A stretch of 64,000 nucleotides of DNA from JAVJUV01 sp047314965 (GCF_047314965.1 NZ_JBLBVK010000055.1:124001-188000), one strand, 5' to 3'. Shown: positions 1-9,113, numbered from the stretch's first letter. Translations and numbers: made by a program. The notes: generated by a model not told the origin, from the letters alone.

Positions 1-1
1 C

Positions 2-36
2 TGACAGGCGGCCCGAAAACCGGGCGGTTGCTGTCA
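2..36. other. Nested inverted repeat upstream of TRAP operon 1
   Basis: The first bases can fold into a hairpin: an outer tgacag/ctgtca pair encloses an inner cccg/cggg pair with a short A-rich loop. No T-tract follows. It may be the end of an upstream transcription unit cut off by the window edge, or a leader structure of the dctP gene about 100 bases downstream. Function is unknown. Confidence 0.3.
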
Positions 37-139
37 CAACTCATCTCTGGGCGTCAGCCAAATATTGACCTCGCGCCCTATTCGCCTGCACGCTTCCGGC
101 GTGCATGACACCAAAACCAACCAAACCAACCGGGAGAAG

Positions 140-1117
140 ATGATGAAACACATGAAGACCTTGCTGGCCACAAGCGCCATTGCCCTTGCCGCAGGCGCGG
201 CATCGGCGGAAACCTGGGATATGCCGATGGCCTATGCCGCGACCAACTTCCATTCGGAAGTCGGCGCCAACTTCGGCAAGTGCGTCACCGACGCCACCGG
301 CGGCAACCTCGAGATCGTCACCCACCCCTCGGGATCGCTGTTCCCCGGCAACGAGATCAAGCGCGCCGTCCAGACAGGCCAGGCCAATATCGGCGAACGC
401 CTGATTTCCGCCCACCAGAACGAGAACCCGCTCTACGGCGTCGACTCGATCCCGTTCCTCGTGTCGTCCTTCGACGAGCATGAAAAGCTCTGGGAAATCG
501 CCGGCGCCAAGGTCGCTGCGGCGCTGGACGAAGAGAACCTGCACTATCTCTACTCCGTGCCATGGCCGCCGCAGGGCCTCTATTTCCGTGACGAGGTGAA
601 CTCTGTCGCCGACATGAAGGGCGTCAAGTTCCGCTCCTACTCCACCGCCACTGCGCGTCTGGCCGAATTGACCGGCATGCTGCCGGTTCAGATCGAAGCC
701 GCCGAAATCAGCCAGGCCTTCGCCACCGGAGTTGCAGACTCGATGGTGTCTTCCGGCGCCACCGGCTATGACCGCAAGGTCTGGGAGCACCTGAAGTACT
801 TCTACATCGTCGATGCCTGGCTGCCGCGGAACATCGTCTTCGTGAACAAGGACGCCTGGAACGGTCTCGACGACGCCACCAAGGCCGCCATGAACGACTG
901 CGCCGCCGCCGCCAAGGCCGAAGGCCTGCAGCGCTCCAAGGACTACACCCAGTTCACGCTCGACGGGCTCAAGGAAGGCGGCATGACCGTTGCCCCGGCC
1001 AGCGACACGCTGATGGAGGAACTCAAGGCGATCGGCGCGACACTCACCGAGGAATGGCTCGCCGAAGCCGGTGACGAGGGCAAAGCCATCGTCGACGCCT
1101 ACAAGGCCGGCAACTAA
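140..1117 (+). CDS. dctP: TRAP transporter substrate-binding protein (DctP family)
   Basis: Periplasmic solute receptor of a tripartite ATP-independent periplasmic (TRAP) transporter, about 325 residues, the usual family length. Residues 1-23 form a Sec signal peptide (Lys-rich start, hydrophobic core, ASA before the mature Glu). The conserved DctP core with an FRSYST segment followed by LAELTGMLPVQI is visible around residues 170-190; in this family the arginine normally salt-bridges a carboxylate ligand. The ATG at 140 is preferred over the upstream in-frame ATG at 65 because it has a gggaga ribosome site and begins the signal peptide. It is followed by matching dctQ and dctM genes. The ligand is probably an organic acid, given the neighbouring sugar-acid enzymes, but it cannot be read from sequence. 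Confidence 0.93.
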   Translation: MMKHMKTLLATSAIALAAGAASAETWDMPMAYAATNFHSEVGANFGKCVTDATGGNLEIVTHPSGSLFPGNEIKRAVQTGQANIGERLISAHQNENPLYGVDSIPFLVSSFDEHEKLWEIAGAKVAAALDEENLHYLYSVPWPPQGLYFRDEVNSVADMKGVKFRSYSTATARLAELTGMLPVQIEAAEISQAFATGVADSMVSSGATGYDRKVWEHLKYFYIVDAWLPRNIVFVNKDAWNGLDDATKAAMNDCAAAAKAEGLQRSKDYTQFTLDGLKEGGMTVAPASDTLMEELKAIGATLTEEWLAEAGDEGKAIVDAYKAGN

Positions 1118-1128
1118 ACCAACCGGCC

Positions 1129-1150
1129 GGGCCGGGGATATCCCCGGCCC
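1129..1150 (+). promoter_or_regulatory. Perfect palindrome hairpin between dctP and dctQ
   Basis: A 22-base perfect GC-rich palindrome (arms begin gggccgggg and meet at an atat centre) lies 11 bases after the dctP stop. There is no T-run. Such hairpins between the receptor gene and the permease genes commonly stabilise the upstream mRNA or attenuate transcription, giving more receptor than permease. That role is an inference here. Similar structures occur after the second dctP and after ugpB in this window. Confidence 0.55.
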
Positions 1151-1181
1151 GCAGCTTCACAAAGAACAGGGGACGGGGACC

Positions 1182-1712
1182 ATGGCGACAGCGCGCGCGC
1201 TGAGACGCATTCTCGATACACTCTACCTGGCAGGCGGCGTCATCGCATCGATCTTCCTGATTGCGATACTTACAATCATCGTCCTGCAGATGCTGGCCCG
1301 CTGGACGGGACAGGTCTTTCCAGGCGCGACCGACTACGCCGGCTATTGCATGGCGGCCGCATCGTTCTTCGCCTTTGCCTATGCCCTGAACCACGGCGCG
1401 CATATCCGCGTGTCACTGGTCCTCAGCGCGCTTGGCCGCTACCGCCGCTGGGGCGAGACCTTCTGCTTCGCCGTCGGCACCCTTATCGCCACCTGGTTCG
1501 CCTGGTACGCGGTCAAGGGCACCTATGTCTCCTGGCGATGGAACGAGATCAGCCAGGGTCTCGACAAGACTCCGATCTGGATCCCGCAGATCTCGATGTC
1601 GATCGGTGCAATCCTCCTGGCCATCGCTTTCTGGGACCACCTGGTCCAGCTCATCTTTCACGGCAATCACCGGATCAAGTCCGATCTGGTCGATCAGAGC
1701 CACGCGGAGTAA
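1182..1712 (+). CDS. dctQ: TRAP transporter small permease (DctQ family)
   Basis: Small membrane subunit, about 176 residues with four predicted membrane helices (roughly residues 15-40, 50-70, 90-115 and 135-155), the standard DctQ length and topology. The family signature around the second helix (GYCMAAASFFAFAYALNHGAHIRVS) is clear. The ATG at 1182 follows a gggacgggg purine-rich site; the open frame extends upstream but without a better start. It lies 64 bases after dctP and 6 bases before dctM, so the three are one operon. DctQ bridges the receptor and the DctM channel. Confidence 0.92.
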   Translation: MATARALRRILDTLYLAGGVIASIFLIAILTIIVLQMLARWTGQVFPGATDYAGYCMAAASFFAFAYALNHGAHIRVSLVLSALGRYRRWGETFCFAVGTLIATWFAWYAVKGTYVSWRWNEISQGLDKTPIWIPQISMSIGAILLAIAFWDHLVQLIFHGNHRIKSDLVDQSHAE

Positions 1713-1718
1713 CGACAC

Positions 1719-3026
1719 ATGGAACAGCTTGCTCCGATCGCCATCTTCCTCTTCGTCCTCTTCTTCCTCCTCGGCTCCGGCGTCTGGGTCGGCCTCGCGC
1801 TCATGGGCGTGGCCTTCGTCGGCATGGAACTCTTCACCTCACGGCCACCCGGAGATGCGATGATCACCCGCGTTTGGGGCGCCTCGTCTTCCTGGACGCT
1901 GACCGCCCTGCCGCTCTTCATCTGGATGGGCGAAATCCTCTACCGAACGCGACTGTCCGAAGACATGTTCCGTGGCCTGAGCCCCTGGCTCGCACGCCTG
2001 CCGGGCGGGCTCGTCCACACCAACATCGTTGGCTGCACCGTTTTCGCCGCTGTCTCCGGCTCCTCTGCCGCCACGCTCACCACGGTGGGCAAGATGTCGA
2101 TTCCCGAGCTTCGCAAGCGGAACTACCCTGAAAACATGGTCATCGGCACGCTGGCCGGCGCCGCGACGCTGGGCCTGATGATCCCTCCCTCGCTGACGCT
2201 GATCGTCTACGGGGTCACGATCAACGAGTCGATCACCAAGCTGTTCATGGCCGGCATCTTCCCCGGCCTCGTACTCGCAGGCATGTTCATGGCTTATGTC
2301 GCGGTCATGTCCTTCGTCTCGAAGGACTTCAACCCGACGCCCGAACCAGCGATGACCTTCGGCGAAAAGATCAGGAACTCGCGCTTCCTGATCCCGGTGA
2401 TCTGCCTGATCCTCGTGGTCATCGGCTCGATGTACCTCGGCTACGCCACGGCCACCGAAGCCGCCGCTTTCGGCGTCATCGGTTCGATGGTGCTGGCAGC
2501 GACACAGGGCTCGCTGAACTGGAGCACGTTCACCGAAAGCCTGATGGGCGCTGTGCGCACATCCGCGATGATCGCCCTCATTCTGGGCGGCGCGGCGTTC
2601 CTCTCGCTCTCCATGGGCTTCACCGGCCTGCCCCGTGGCCTGGCAGACCTTATCGCCTCGCTGGAACTCAGCCGCTTCGAACTCCTGATGGCGCTCCTTG
2701 TCTTCTACATCATTCTCGGCATGTTCCTCGACGGCATCTCTTCCGTGGTGCTGACCATGGCGGTGGTCGAACCCATGATCCGCGAAGCGGGCATCGACAT
2801 CATCTGGTTCGGCATCTTCATCGTCGTCGTCGTCGAGATGGCCCAGATCACGCCTCCCATCGGGTTCAACCTCTTCGTGTTGCAGGGCATGACGACCCAC
2901 GAGATGAACTTCATCGCCCGCGCCGCGATCCCGATGTTCCTGATCATGGTCCTGATGGTCTTCGTGCTGATCGCCTTCCCGGAACTGGCCACCTGGCTTC
3001 CGGACAACATCCGGCAACGAAACTAG
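1719..3026 (+). CDS. dctM: TRAP transporter large permease (DctM family)
   Basis: Transport channel subunit of TRAP system 1, 435 residues with about 12-13 membrane helices, typical for DctM. Recognisable family segments include FAAVSGSSAATLTTVG near residue 105, GTLAGAATLGLMIPPS near 145 and a C-terminal VEMAQITPPIGFNLFV stretch. It imports the DctP-bound acid with a sodium gradient in the inner membrane. The start ATG is 6 bases after dctQ, preceded by the end of that gene, so translation is probably coupled. Confidence 0.94.
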   Translation: MEQLAPIAIFLFVLFFLLGSGVWVGLALMGVAFVGMELFTSRPPGDAMITRVWGASSSWTLTALPLFIWMGEILYRTRLSEDMFRGLSPWLARLPGGLVHTNIVGCTVFAAVSGSSAATLTTVGKMSIPELRKRNYPENMVIGTLAGAATLGLMIPPSLTLIVYGVTINESITKLFMAGIFPGLVLAGMFMAYVAVMSFVSKDFNPTPEPAMTFGEKIRNSRFLIPVICLILVVIGSMYLGYATATEAAAFGVIGSMVLAATQGSLNWSTFTESLMGAVRTSAMIALILGGAAFLSLSMGFTGLPRGLADLIASLELSRFELLMALLVFYIILGMFLDGISSVVLTMAVVEPMIREAGIDIIWFGIFIVVVVEMAQITPPIGFNLFVLQGMTTHEMNFIARAAIPMFLIMVLMVFVLIAFPELATWLPDNIRQRN

Positions 3027-3033
3027 GACGCCC

Positions 3034-3942
3034 TTGCCGATCCTTCACCTTGCCGCCCGCCACGCAAGGCTCTGCCTCGTGGCGGGCCTTCTGGCGGGGC
3101 TCACGCTGGAAGGTCTGGCCCAGACGCTCAAACCCTGGCTGCCGCAGCTCGTGGCGCTGCTCCTTTTCCTGTCCGCGGTACGGATCGGCCCCGCGCGCGC
3201 CCTCGGCAGCCTCCGCGAGGCCCGGACGACACTGACCGTCATCGCGGCCTATCAGCTCGCCCTCCCGCTTCTCGCACTCGCCGCTACCCTCGTCCTTGGC
3301 CTGACAGGCCACACTATGGCCCTTGTCCTCGTGCTCCTCATGTCCGCCCCTCCGGTCACCGGCAGCCCCAACTTCACGGCCCTCATGGGTCACGACCCCG
3401 CTCCGCCAATGCGCGTCCTGATCGTCGGCACTGCGCTCTTTCCCCTGACCGTGCTGCCAATCCTCTGGGCGCTGCCCCAGCTTGGCGATGCCGCCGCGGT
3501 GCTGACCGCCGCGCTTCGCCTGCTGGCCGTGATCGCCGCCGCCGTCGCCATCGGCTTCGCGGTGAACCGCCTGATCCGCCCCGAAGAGAGCCCCGAGCGC
3601 CTCCGCGCCGCCGACGGGGCAAGCGCCATCGTCCTCGGCGTCGTGGTGATCGGGCTCATGTCAGCCCTCGGACCAGCGCTCCGCACAGAGCCGCAGGCCG
3701 TCGCCCTTTGGCTCGCCTTCGCTGTCGCCGTGAACTTTACGCTTCAGATCCTGGCCTGGCGCATCACGGGCGTGGCCGGCTATGCGATCCAGTCCGGAAA
3801 CCGCAACATCGCACTCTTCCTCGTTGCCCTTCCGGCCGAGGTCACCGACCCGATCCTGATCTTCATCGGCTGCTACCAGATCCCGATGTACCTGACGCCC
3901 ATGATCATGGCGCGGCTCTACGGCCGCCCCGAGGCACCCTGA
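3034..3942 (+). CDS. BASS-like (bile acid:sodium symporter type) membrane protein
   Basis: Integral membrane protein, 302 residues with about nine or ten hydrophobic helices. The C-terminal part has a SGNRNIALFLVALP segment that resembles the conserved GNRN motif of the bile acid:sodium symporter/arsenite-permease fold, and residues 105-115 have SAPPVTGSPNFTALM. It begins with a TTG 7 bases after dctM, so it is probably the last gene of the TRAP operon. It may be a second carrier for the same substrate class or an exporter. Family assignment is by pattern, so only moderately sure. Confidence 0.6.
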   Translation: MPILHLAARHARLCLVAGLLAGLTLEGLAQTLKPWLPQLVALLLFLSAVRIGPARALGSLREARTTLTVIAAYQLALPLLALAATLVLGLTGHTMALVLVLLMSAPPVTGSPNFTALMGHDPAPPMRVLIVGTALFPLTVLPILWALPQLGDAAAVLTAALRLLAVIAAAVAIGFAVNRLIRPEESPERLRAADGASAIVLGVVVIGLMSALGPALRTEPQAVALWLAFAVAVNFTLQILAWRITGVAGYAIQSGNRNIALFLVALPAEVTDPILIFIGCYQIPMYLTPMIMARLYGRPEAP

Positions 3943-4020
3943 TCTTCTTCCTGGCTCAAATATGGCCGAGGGGTCCGGGGAGGCAGAGCCTCCCCGGCGG
4001 GTCGGCGCTCCGTGCGCCGA
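3943..4020 (+). repeat. Dispersed intergenic element, copy 1 (conserved box plus hairpins)
   Basis: A conserved box (ttcttcctggctcaaatat) is followed by a strong stem-loop, arms 3975-3983 and 3989-3997, and a second hairpin at about 4003-4019. It begins right after the stop of the BASS-like gene and ends inside the convergent mutase gene. Related copies occur near 14510, 23578 and 25490, with a possible inverted copy near 16160. A terminator or REP-like role is likely. Confidence 0.6.
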
Positions 4021-4023
4021 TGT

Positions 4024-5397
4024 TCAGAGAAGGGCCGCGCGCAACCGCGACAAGGCGTCGGCCAGAAGCGCATCCGCCGCAGCCTGGCTCTCCGCCTCGA
4101 CATAGCAGCGGAGTTCCGGCGCATTGCCGGATGGCCTCACCGTCACGATCCGGCCCGAGGAAAACGCCATCCGGGCGCCGTCGGTCTGATCGACGTGAGA
4201 AAGCCGGCCCAGCCCGTCGGGCAGCACCGAATGGTCCCCGCCCAGGATCGCCTCGACAAGGGCCAGCGATTTTTCCCGCGGGATGTCCTTCAGGCGGTCC
4301 GTCGCCGTCCGGCGCTGCGGCAGGTCGTCCAGCAGCGCCGAGACCGCCACGCCCCGCCCGGCGGCGCTGACCAGCACAGCCAGCAAAGGCAGCGTCGAGT
4401 CCCGGGTCATGAGCGGGCGGAAGCCCCTCTCCATGTCCCATCCAAGCAGGAACCCGCCGTTTGGCTCGTACCCGGCCACCCGGGCGCCCTGCCGCGCCTC
4501 CATCTCAGCGATGATATAGGGCGACCCGATCCTGGTCCGCGTGACGGACCGGAAACCGCCCATGAGATCGACCATCGTATTGGCCGATACGGTCGTCACG
4601 ACCTCGTCCGCGCCGGCCCATCGGGCCGTGATCGGGCCGAGAATGTCCCCCGGGATCACCTCGCCGCGATCGTCAACCAGAAGCGGGCGGTCCGCATCGC
4701 CATCCGTTGAAACCAGCGCGTCAAGCGCATGCTCGCGCACCCATGCCGCCAAAATGCCGCGCGTTTCCGCGTCAACGGCCTCGGTGTCCACCGAGATGAA
4801 CGCATCGGACTGTCCCAGCCCCACGACCGCCGCTCCAAGGCCCTCGAGAATCTCCGGCAGCACCGTGCTTGCGGCCGAAGAATGCAGCCAGACACCTATG
4901 CGCCGCCCCTTCAGGGCGCCTGCCGGAAACCCGTCCAGATACCGCGCCACATAGTCCGACCGTGCGGTCCGGTTCTCTTCCACCTCGACGCTGGCGACGC
5001 CGGGTGCCACGCGCGCAGCCACCGCGTCGCGCAACGGGGCCTCGTCGGCCTTGGTGAACTCGCCGGCCCGTGTGTAGAACTTCAGCCCGTTGCGGTCGGC
5101 CGGGATATGGCTCCCGGTCACCATGATCGCGACCGCGCCCTCTTTTGCCGCGGCCAGCGCAAGAGCCGGCGTCGGCAGAACACCGCAATCCACGACCTCG
5201 GCCCCCTCGGAGACGGCACCGGCAGCGACCGCCCGCGTGATCCTCGGGCTGCTCTCGCGGCGATCCTGGCCGATCAGAAGCCGGCCGCCTTTCCCATGCT
5301 TCGCGACGAAAGCCGCCGCATAGGTGGCGCAAAGCTCATCCGTCAGTTCGACGGCCAGCCCCCGCAGCCCACTCGTTCCAAACTCGGGCATACTCAC
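4024..5397 (-). CDS. Phosphomannomutase/phosphoglucomutase family protein
   Basis: Alpha-D-phosphohexomutase, 457 residues, which moves phosphate between C1 and C6 of a hexose. Domain 1 starts with GTSGLRG near residue 7. The phosphoserine loop reads VTGSHIPADRNG near residues 92-103, metal loop DGDADRP near 230, sugar loop EPNGGFLLG near 315, and the phosphate-binding RPSGNAPELR is near the C-terminus. All four functional loops are present, so it should be active; the sugar cannot be told from sequence. It ends a reverse-strand group and starts only 4 bases after the stop of the hydroxyacid dehydrogenase gene. Confidence 0.9.
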   Translation of the reverse strand: MSMPEFGTSGLRGLAVELTDELCATYAAAFVAKHGKGGRLLIGQDRRESSPRITRAVAAGAVSEGAEVVDCGVLPTPALALAAAKEGAVAIMVTGSHIPADRNGLKFYTRAGEFTKADEAPLRDAVAARVAPGVASVEVEENRTARSDYVARYLDGFPAGALKGRRIGVWLHSSAASTVLPEILEGLGAAVVGLGQSDAFISVDTEAVDAETRGILAAWVREHALDALVSTDGDADRPLLVDDRGEVIPGDILGPITARWAGADEVVTTVSANTMVDLMGGFRSVTRTRIGSPYIIAEMEARQGARVAGYEPNGGFLLGWDMERGFRPLMTRDSTLPLLAVLVSAAGRGVAVSALLDDLPQRRTATDRLKDIPREKSLALVEAILGGDHSVLPDGLGRLSHVDQTDGARMAFSSGRIVTVRPSGNAPELRCYVEAESQAAADALLADALSRLRAALL

Positions 5398-5401
5398 TCC
5401 A

Positions 5402-6367
5402 TCAATCGTTCAGGAACTTGCACTCCGGCACCGGGGTGACGACCCGGCCCTTGTCCAGCCACATTTCGAGGTTCCGGCAGACGAGGTCGCCCATGGCCAT
5501 CCGGGTCTCGACCGTCGCGCTGCCCACGTGCGGAAGCAGAACCACGTTGTCCATCGCCTTAAGCGCATCGGGGATCTTCGGTTCCGCCTCGAACACGTCC
5601 AGCCCGGCGCCACCCAGCTCGCCCGCCTCCAGCGCGGCAACCAGCGCGGCCTCGTCGACGACCGAACCACGGGACACGTTGATGAGGATGCCCTCCGGCC
5701 CCAGCGCCTTCATCACATCGGCGTTGATCAGGTGGCGCGTTCCCGGACCACCCGGCGTGATGACGATCAGCACCTCCGAAGCCTCGGCCATCTTCACGAG
5801 GTCCGGGTAATAGGCGTAAGGCACATCCTTTTCGGACCGCGTATGATAGGCGATGGTCGCATCGAAGGCGCTGGCGAGTTCGGCGATCGTCTGACCGATC
5901 CTTCCCAACCCGACGATGCCCACCTTCCGGCCGCGCACCGTGTGCGTCAGCGGAAAGGCGCCCTTCGCCTCCCAGTCTCCCGAGCGCGCCCAGGCTTCGG
6001 CCTGGACGAGCCGGCGGCTCACCGCCAGCCAGAGCATGATCGCGGTATCCGCCACCTCGTCGTTCAGAACGTCAGGGGTATGGCTTACAAGCACACCGCG
6101 GGCGGCCATGCCATCGGCGTCGATTGCGTCATATCCCACGCCATAGCTTGCCACGACCTTGAGGTTGGGCAGCGCCGCGGCGACATCGTCGGGCACTCCC
6201 CAATGGCCATCCGTGGCGATGGCCACGAAGGACGCGCCCTCCGCGGCGAGGAACCCCGCCCGGTCTTCCTGATCGAACAGTTTCGAGACATCGAAGCCAG
6301 CCTCGAACCGGGCCGTCATGCGCGCGGTCACGTTGCCGATCTGCAGGAGCTTGGGCTTGTCAGGCAT
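5402..6367 (-). CDS. D-2-hydroxyacid dehydrogenase (GhrB/SerA family)
   Basis: NAD(P)-dependent D-2-hydroxyacid dehydrogenase of about 321 residues, probably reducing a 2-keto acid such as hydroxypyruvate or glyoxylate. The Rossmann nucleotide loop GLGRIGQTIAE is near residue 150. The catalytic Arg lies in VSRGSVVDE, and the catalytic His in LLPHVGSATVETR. The ATG at 6367 overlaps the end of the upstream FAH-family gene by 8 bases, showing a tight operon; the longer open frame upstream lies inside that gene. In this context it may recycle a keto acid formed by the FAH-family enzyme. Confidence 0.9.
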   Translation of the reverse strand: MPDKPKLLQIGNVTARMTARFEAGFDVSKLFDQEDRAGFLAAEGASFVAIATDGHWGVPDDVAAALPNLKVVASYGVGYDAIDADGMAARGVLVSHTPDVLNDEVADTAIMLWLAVSRRLVQAEAWARSGDWEAKGAFPLTHTVRGRKVGIVGLGRIGQTIAELASAFDATIAYHTRSEKDVPYAYYPDLVKMAEASEVLIVITPGGPGTRHLINADVMKALGPEGILINVSRGSVVDEAALVAALEAGELGGAGLDVFEAEPKIPDALKAMDNVVLLPHVGSATVETRMAMGDLVCRNLEMWLDKGRVVTPVPECKFLND

Positions 6368-7208
6368 CCTCGCCCACCGTTTGCCGCTGCGTGCCCAGCC
6401 CATCGATGGACAATTCCATCACGTCGCCCTTCTTGAGGTAGACAGGCTCGGGCTTCTTGCCCATGCCGACACCCGGAGGCGTGCCGGTCGAAATCACGTC
6501 GCCAGGGTGCAGCGTCATCAGCTGGCTCATGTGGCTGATGATCTCGGCCACCGTGAAAATCATGGTCCGCGTGTTCCCGGTCTGCATCCGCTTGCCGTTC
6601 ACATCCAGCCACATGCCAAGGTTCTGCGGGTCCGGGATCTCGTCACGGGTGACAAGCCAGGGTCCGGTCGGCCCGAAAGTGTCGCAGGATTTCCCCTTGG
6701 TCCATTGCCCGGTCAGGTTCATCTGGAAATGACGCTCACTGACATCGTTGATCACGCAATAACCCGCGACATAGTCCAGCGCCTCTTCAACGCTGACGTA
6801 TTTGCAGGGCTTGCCGATGACCACGCCCAGTTCCACCTCCCAGTCCGAATGCTTCGAGCCGCGCGGGATGACCACGTCGTCATTCGGACCGACGACGGCC
6901 GAATTCGCCTTGAAGAACAGGATCGGATGAGCGGGGATCGGGTTACCGGTCTCTTCCGCGTGGTCGGTGTAGTTCAGACCGATGCACAGGAACTTGCCGA
7001 TCTGCCCAACGCAGGGACCAAGCCGCGGATTGCCGCCGACAGCCGGCAGCGAGGCCGGGTCCAGGGAGCGAAGGCGCGCCATCGCCTCGTCGCCCAGCGC
7101 TGCACCGGCGATGTCGTCCACATGCGCCGAGAGGTCGCGCAAAACGCCATCGGCATCGATCATCCCCGGCTTTTCCTTACCCGGATTTCCATAACGAACC
7201 AGTTTCAT
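6360..7208 (-). CDS. Fumarylacetoacetate hydrolase family protein (probable 2,4-diketo-3-deoxy-sugar-acid hydrolase)
   Basis: FAH-fold metal-dependent C-C hydrolase, 282 residues. The N-terminal MKLVRYG and KPGMIDADGVLRDLSAH pattern, the core FLCIGLNYTDHAEE, the metal-binding DWEVELGVVIGK (two Glu) and the C-terminal VISTGTPPGVGMG are all present. Such proteins are often labelled ureidoglycolate lyase. The N-terminal pattern and an adjacent SDR match the pair that finishes the non-phosphorylating L-rhamnonate/L-fuconate routes, where the SDR oxidises a 2-keto-3-deoxy acid and this enzyme cleaves the diketo acid to pyruvate plus a hydroxyacid. The substrate is an inference. Confidence 0.85.
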   Translation of the reverse strand: MKLVRYGNPGKEKPGMIDADGVLRDLSAHVDDIAGAALGDEAMARLRSLDPASLPAVGGNPRLGPCVGQIGKFLCIGLNYTDHAEETGNPIPAHPILFFKANSAVVGPNDDVVIPRGSKHSDWEVELGVVIGKPCKYVSVEEALDYVAGYCVINDVSERHFQMNLTGQWTKGKSCDTFGPTGPWLVTRDEIPDPQNLGMWLDVNGKRMQTGNTRTMIFTVAEIISHMSQLMTLHPGDVISTGTPPGVGMGKKPEPVYLKKGDVMELSIDGLGTQRQTVGEDA

Positions 7209-7254
7209 GTCAGTCCTCTTTCTTTCTTGTTTTCAACGCACTGCCGTGCGGAAT

Positions 7255-7998
7255 TCATGCTGTCCATCCGCCGTCCACGGCAAAGGCTTGTCCGGTCGTA
7301 TAGGCGCTTTCGTCCGATGCCAGATGCACGGCCAGCGCCGCGATCTCCTCGGGGGTGCCGATCCGGCCCATGGGCTGGCGCGCCTTGAACGCTTCCAGGG
7401 CGGTCTCGTAATCGCCGGTGGCCCGCAACCGATCCTGCAGCGACGGGCTGTAGACCGTGCCAGGACAGATCGCGTTGCAGCGAATCCCGTTCTTCACGAA
7501 GTCGCGCGCCACAGATTTCGTCAGGCCGATCACCGCAGCCTTCGACGTGCCGTAGATGAACCGGTTCGGCACACCCACGATGGAGGATGCAACGGAGGCG
7601 ATGTTGACGATGGACCCTGCCCCGCGCTCAAGCATACCCGGAAGCGCAGCCCGGATCGTCCGGAACTGCGCCCGGACGTTCAGGTCGAAGGCAAAGTCCC
7701 AGTCGGCGTCGGTTGCCTGCAGGATCGTGCCGTCGTGGACGAACCCCGCGCAGTTGAAGAGGATATCGGGATTGGCGCGCGCGACGCCTTCGCGCACGCT
7801 TTCGTCATCGCGAACGTTCAGCAGGTAGGTCGTCAGGCCACCGCCGGCTTCCTCGGCAAGCGACGCCAGTGCCTCTTCGTTGATATCGGTCGCAAAAACC
7901 TCCGCGCCCTCCCGCAGCATGGCCAGCGCCGTAGCCCGTCCGATGCCCTGACCCGTCGCCGTCAGCAGCGCGCGTTTTCCTGTCAGCCGTCCGCTCAT
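7255..7998 (-). CDS. SDR family oxidoreductase (probable keto-deoxy sugar acid dehydrogenase)
   Basis: Classical short-chain dehydrogenase, 247 residues. The nucleotide loop TATGQGIGRATAL is at residues 13-25, an acidic residue at the end of beta-2 (FATDIN) favours NAD, NCAG is near 85, the catalytic Ser lies in NIASVASS and the Tyr/Lys pair in YGTSKAAV. It is the first gene of the reverse-strand group SDR-FAH-hydroxyacid dehydrogenase-mutase, with 46 bases to the FAH gene. Together with that neighbour it probably oxidises C4 of a 2-keto-3-deoxy sugar acid. Confidence 0.88.
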   Translation of the reverse strand: MSGRLTGKRALLTATGQGIGRATALAMLREGAEVFATDINEEALASLAEEAGGGLTTYLLNVRDDESVREGVARANPDILFNCAGFVHDGTILQATDADWDFAFDLNVRAQFRTIRAALPGMLERGAGSIVNIASVASSIVGVPNRFIYGTSKAAVIGLTKSVARDFVKNGIRCNAICPGTVYSPSLQDRLRATGDYETALEAFKARQPMGRIGTPEEIAALAVHLASDESAYTTGQAFAVDGGWTA

Positions 7999-8141
7999 GA
8001 TCCGAATTCCAGTTCTGATTGTCCCGGACCGCCCCTTCGGCTGTCCGACTCCCTTCGTTTAGCCCCTAGTGGAAGCCTTCGCGAAATTCTAGGGTCTCTC
8101 CTACAGCGGCGCAGGTGCGCAGTGGCCAGGGAGGACACGCA

Positions 8142-9113
8142 ATGGCAAAGATTCTGATCATCGGCGGCGGCGGCATGGTCGGGCAGAAACTGGCCCACTC
8201 GCTGGCCGCCGACCCGTTTCATGCAGGAGACGAGGTTACCCTCTTCGACATGGCCTTTCCCGCCGAGGGCGGCGCTCCGGCAGCCCAGAAACTCCCAGGA
8301 AACATTACGGACAAGGGCGCGATCCGCCGGCTTGCGGCCGGGCGACCCGACCTGATCTTCCATCTTGCCGCCATCGTCTCGGGTGAAGCAGAAACCGACT
8401 TCGATCTCGGCTGGAACGTCAACATGATGGCCTTCCGCGACCTGCTCGAAGCGCTGCGCGCCGAGGTCGTCTCTTCCGCGCATGCCTACAAGCCCCGAAT
8501 CGTATTCACGTCGTCCATCGCCGTCTTCGGCGCTCCCTTCCCCGAGAAGATCGACGACACGTTCTTCCAGGCCCCGCAAACCTCCTACGGAGCCCAGAAG
8601 GCCGTCTGCGAACTGATGCTCAGCGACTATATCCGCAAGGGGTTTTTCGACGGCATGTCGATCCGCCTGCCCACGATCTGTGTCCGTCCCGGCAAGCCGA
8701 ACAAGGCGGCCTCGGGCTTCTTCTCGGGCATCATCCGGGAACCCCTGAACGGGGTCGAGGCGATCCTCCCCGTCAGCCGTGATGTCCGCCACTGGCACGC
8801 CTCCCCGCGCTCGGCGGTCGGCTTTCTGCGCCACGCCGCCACTCTGGACACGACGCTGCTCAATGCGCGGCCCGCTCTGAACATGCCCGGCGTCTCCTGC
8901 ACGGTCGAAGAGCAGATCGAGGCGCTGCGCGAGGTGGCCGGCAACGACGCCGTCGCGCTCATCCGCGAAGAACCGGACGAGGCAATCCGCGCGATCGTGA
9001 AAAACTGGCCCCGCGACTTCGCACCAGAGCGGGCGCTGGCGCTCGGTTTCCATGCCGAAGACAGCTTCCGCCAGATCATTGAGACCTATATCGCCGACGA
9101 TCTGAAGCGCTGA
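8142..9113 (+). CDS. denD: D-erythronate dehydrogenase-like NAD-dependent epimerase/dehydratase family protein
   Basis: Extended SDR, 323 residues. The Rossmann loop GGGGMVGQKLAHSL is at residues 8-21, the catalytic Ser is in TSSIAVFGAP and YGAQK provides the Tyr/Lys pair. The segment RLPTICVRPGKPNKAASGFF followed by VSRDVRHWHASP is characteristic of the DenD family, which oxidises D-erythronate at C2 in four-carbon acid catabolism. The ATG at 8142 has a gggagga site; an upstream in-frame start at 8115 is poorer. No erythronate kinase or DenABC partner lies nearby, so the real substrate may be a related acid. Confidence 0.82.
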   Translation: MAKILIIGGGGMVGQKLAHSLAADPFHAGDEVTLFDMAFPAEGGAPAAQKLPGNITDKGAIRRLAAGRPDLIFHLAAIVSGEAETDFDLGWNVNMMAFRDLLEALRAEVVSSAHAYKPRIVFTSSIAVFGAPFPEKIDDTFFQAPQTSYGAQKAVCELMLSDYIRKGFFDGMSIRLPTICVRPGKPNKAASGFFSGIIREPLNGVEAILPVSRDVRHWHASPRSAVGFLRHAATLDTTLLNARPALNMPGVSCTVEEQIEALREVAGNDAVALIREEPDEAIRAIVKNWPRDFAPERALALGFHAEDSFRQIIETYIADDLKR

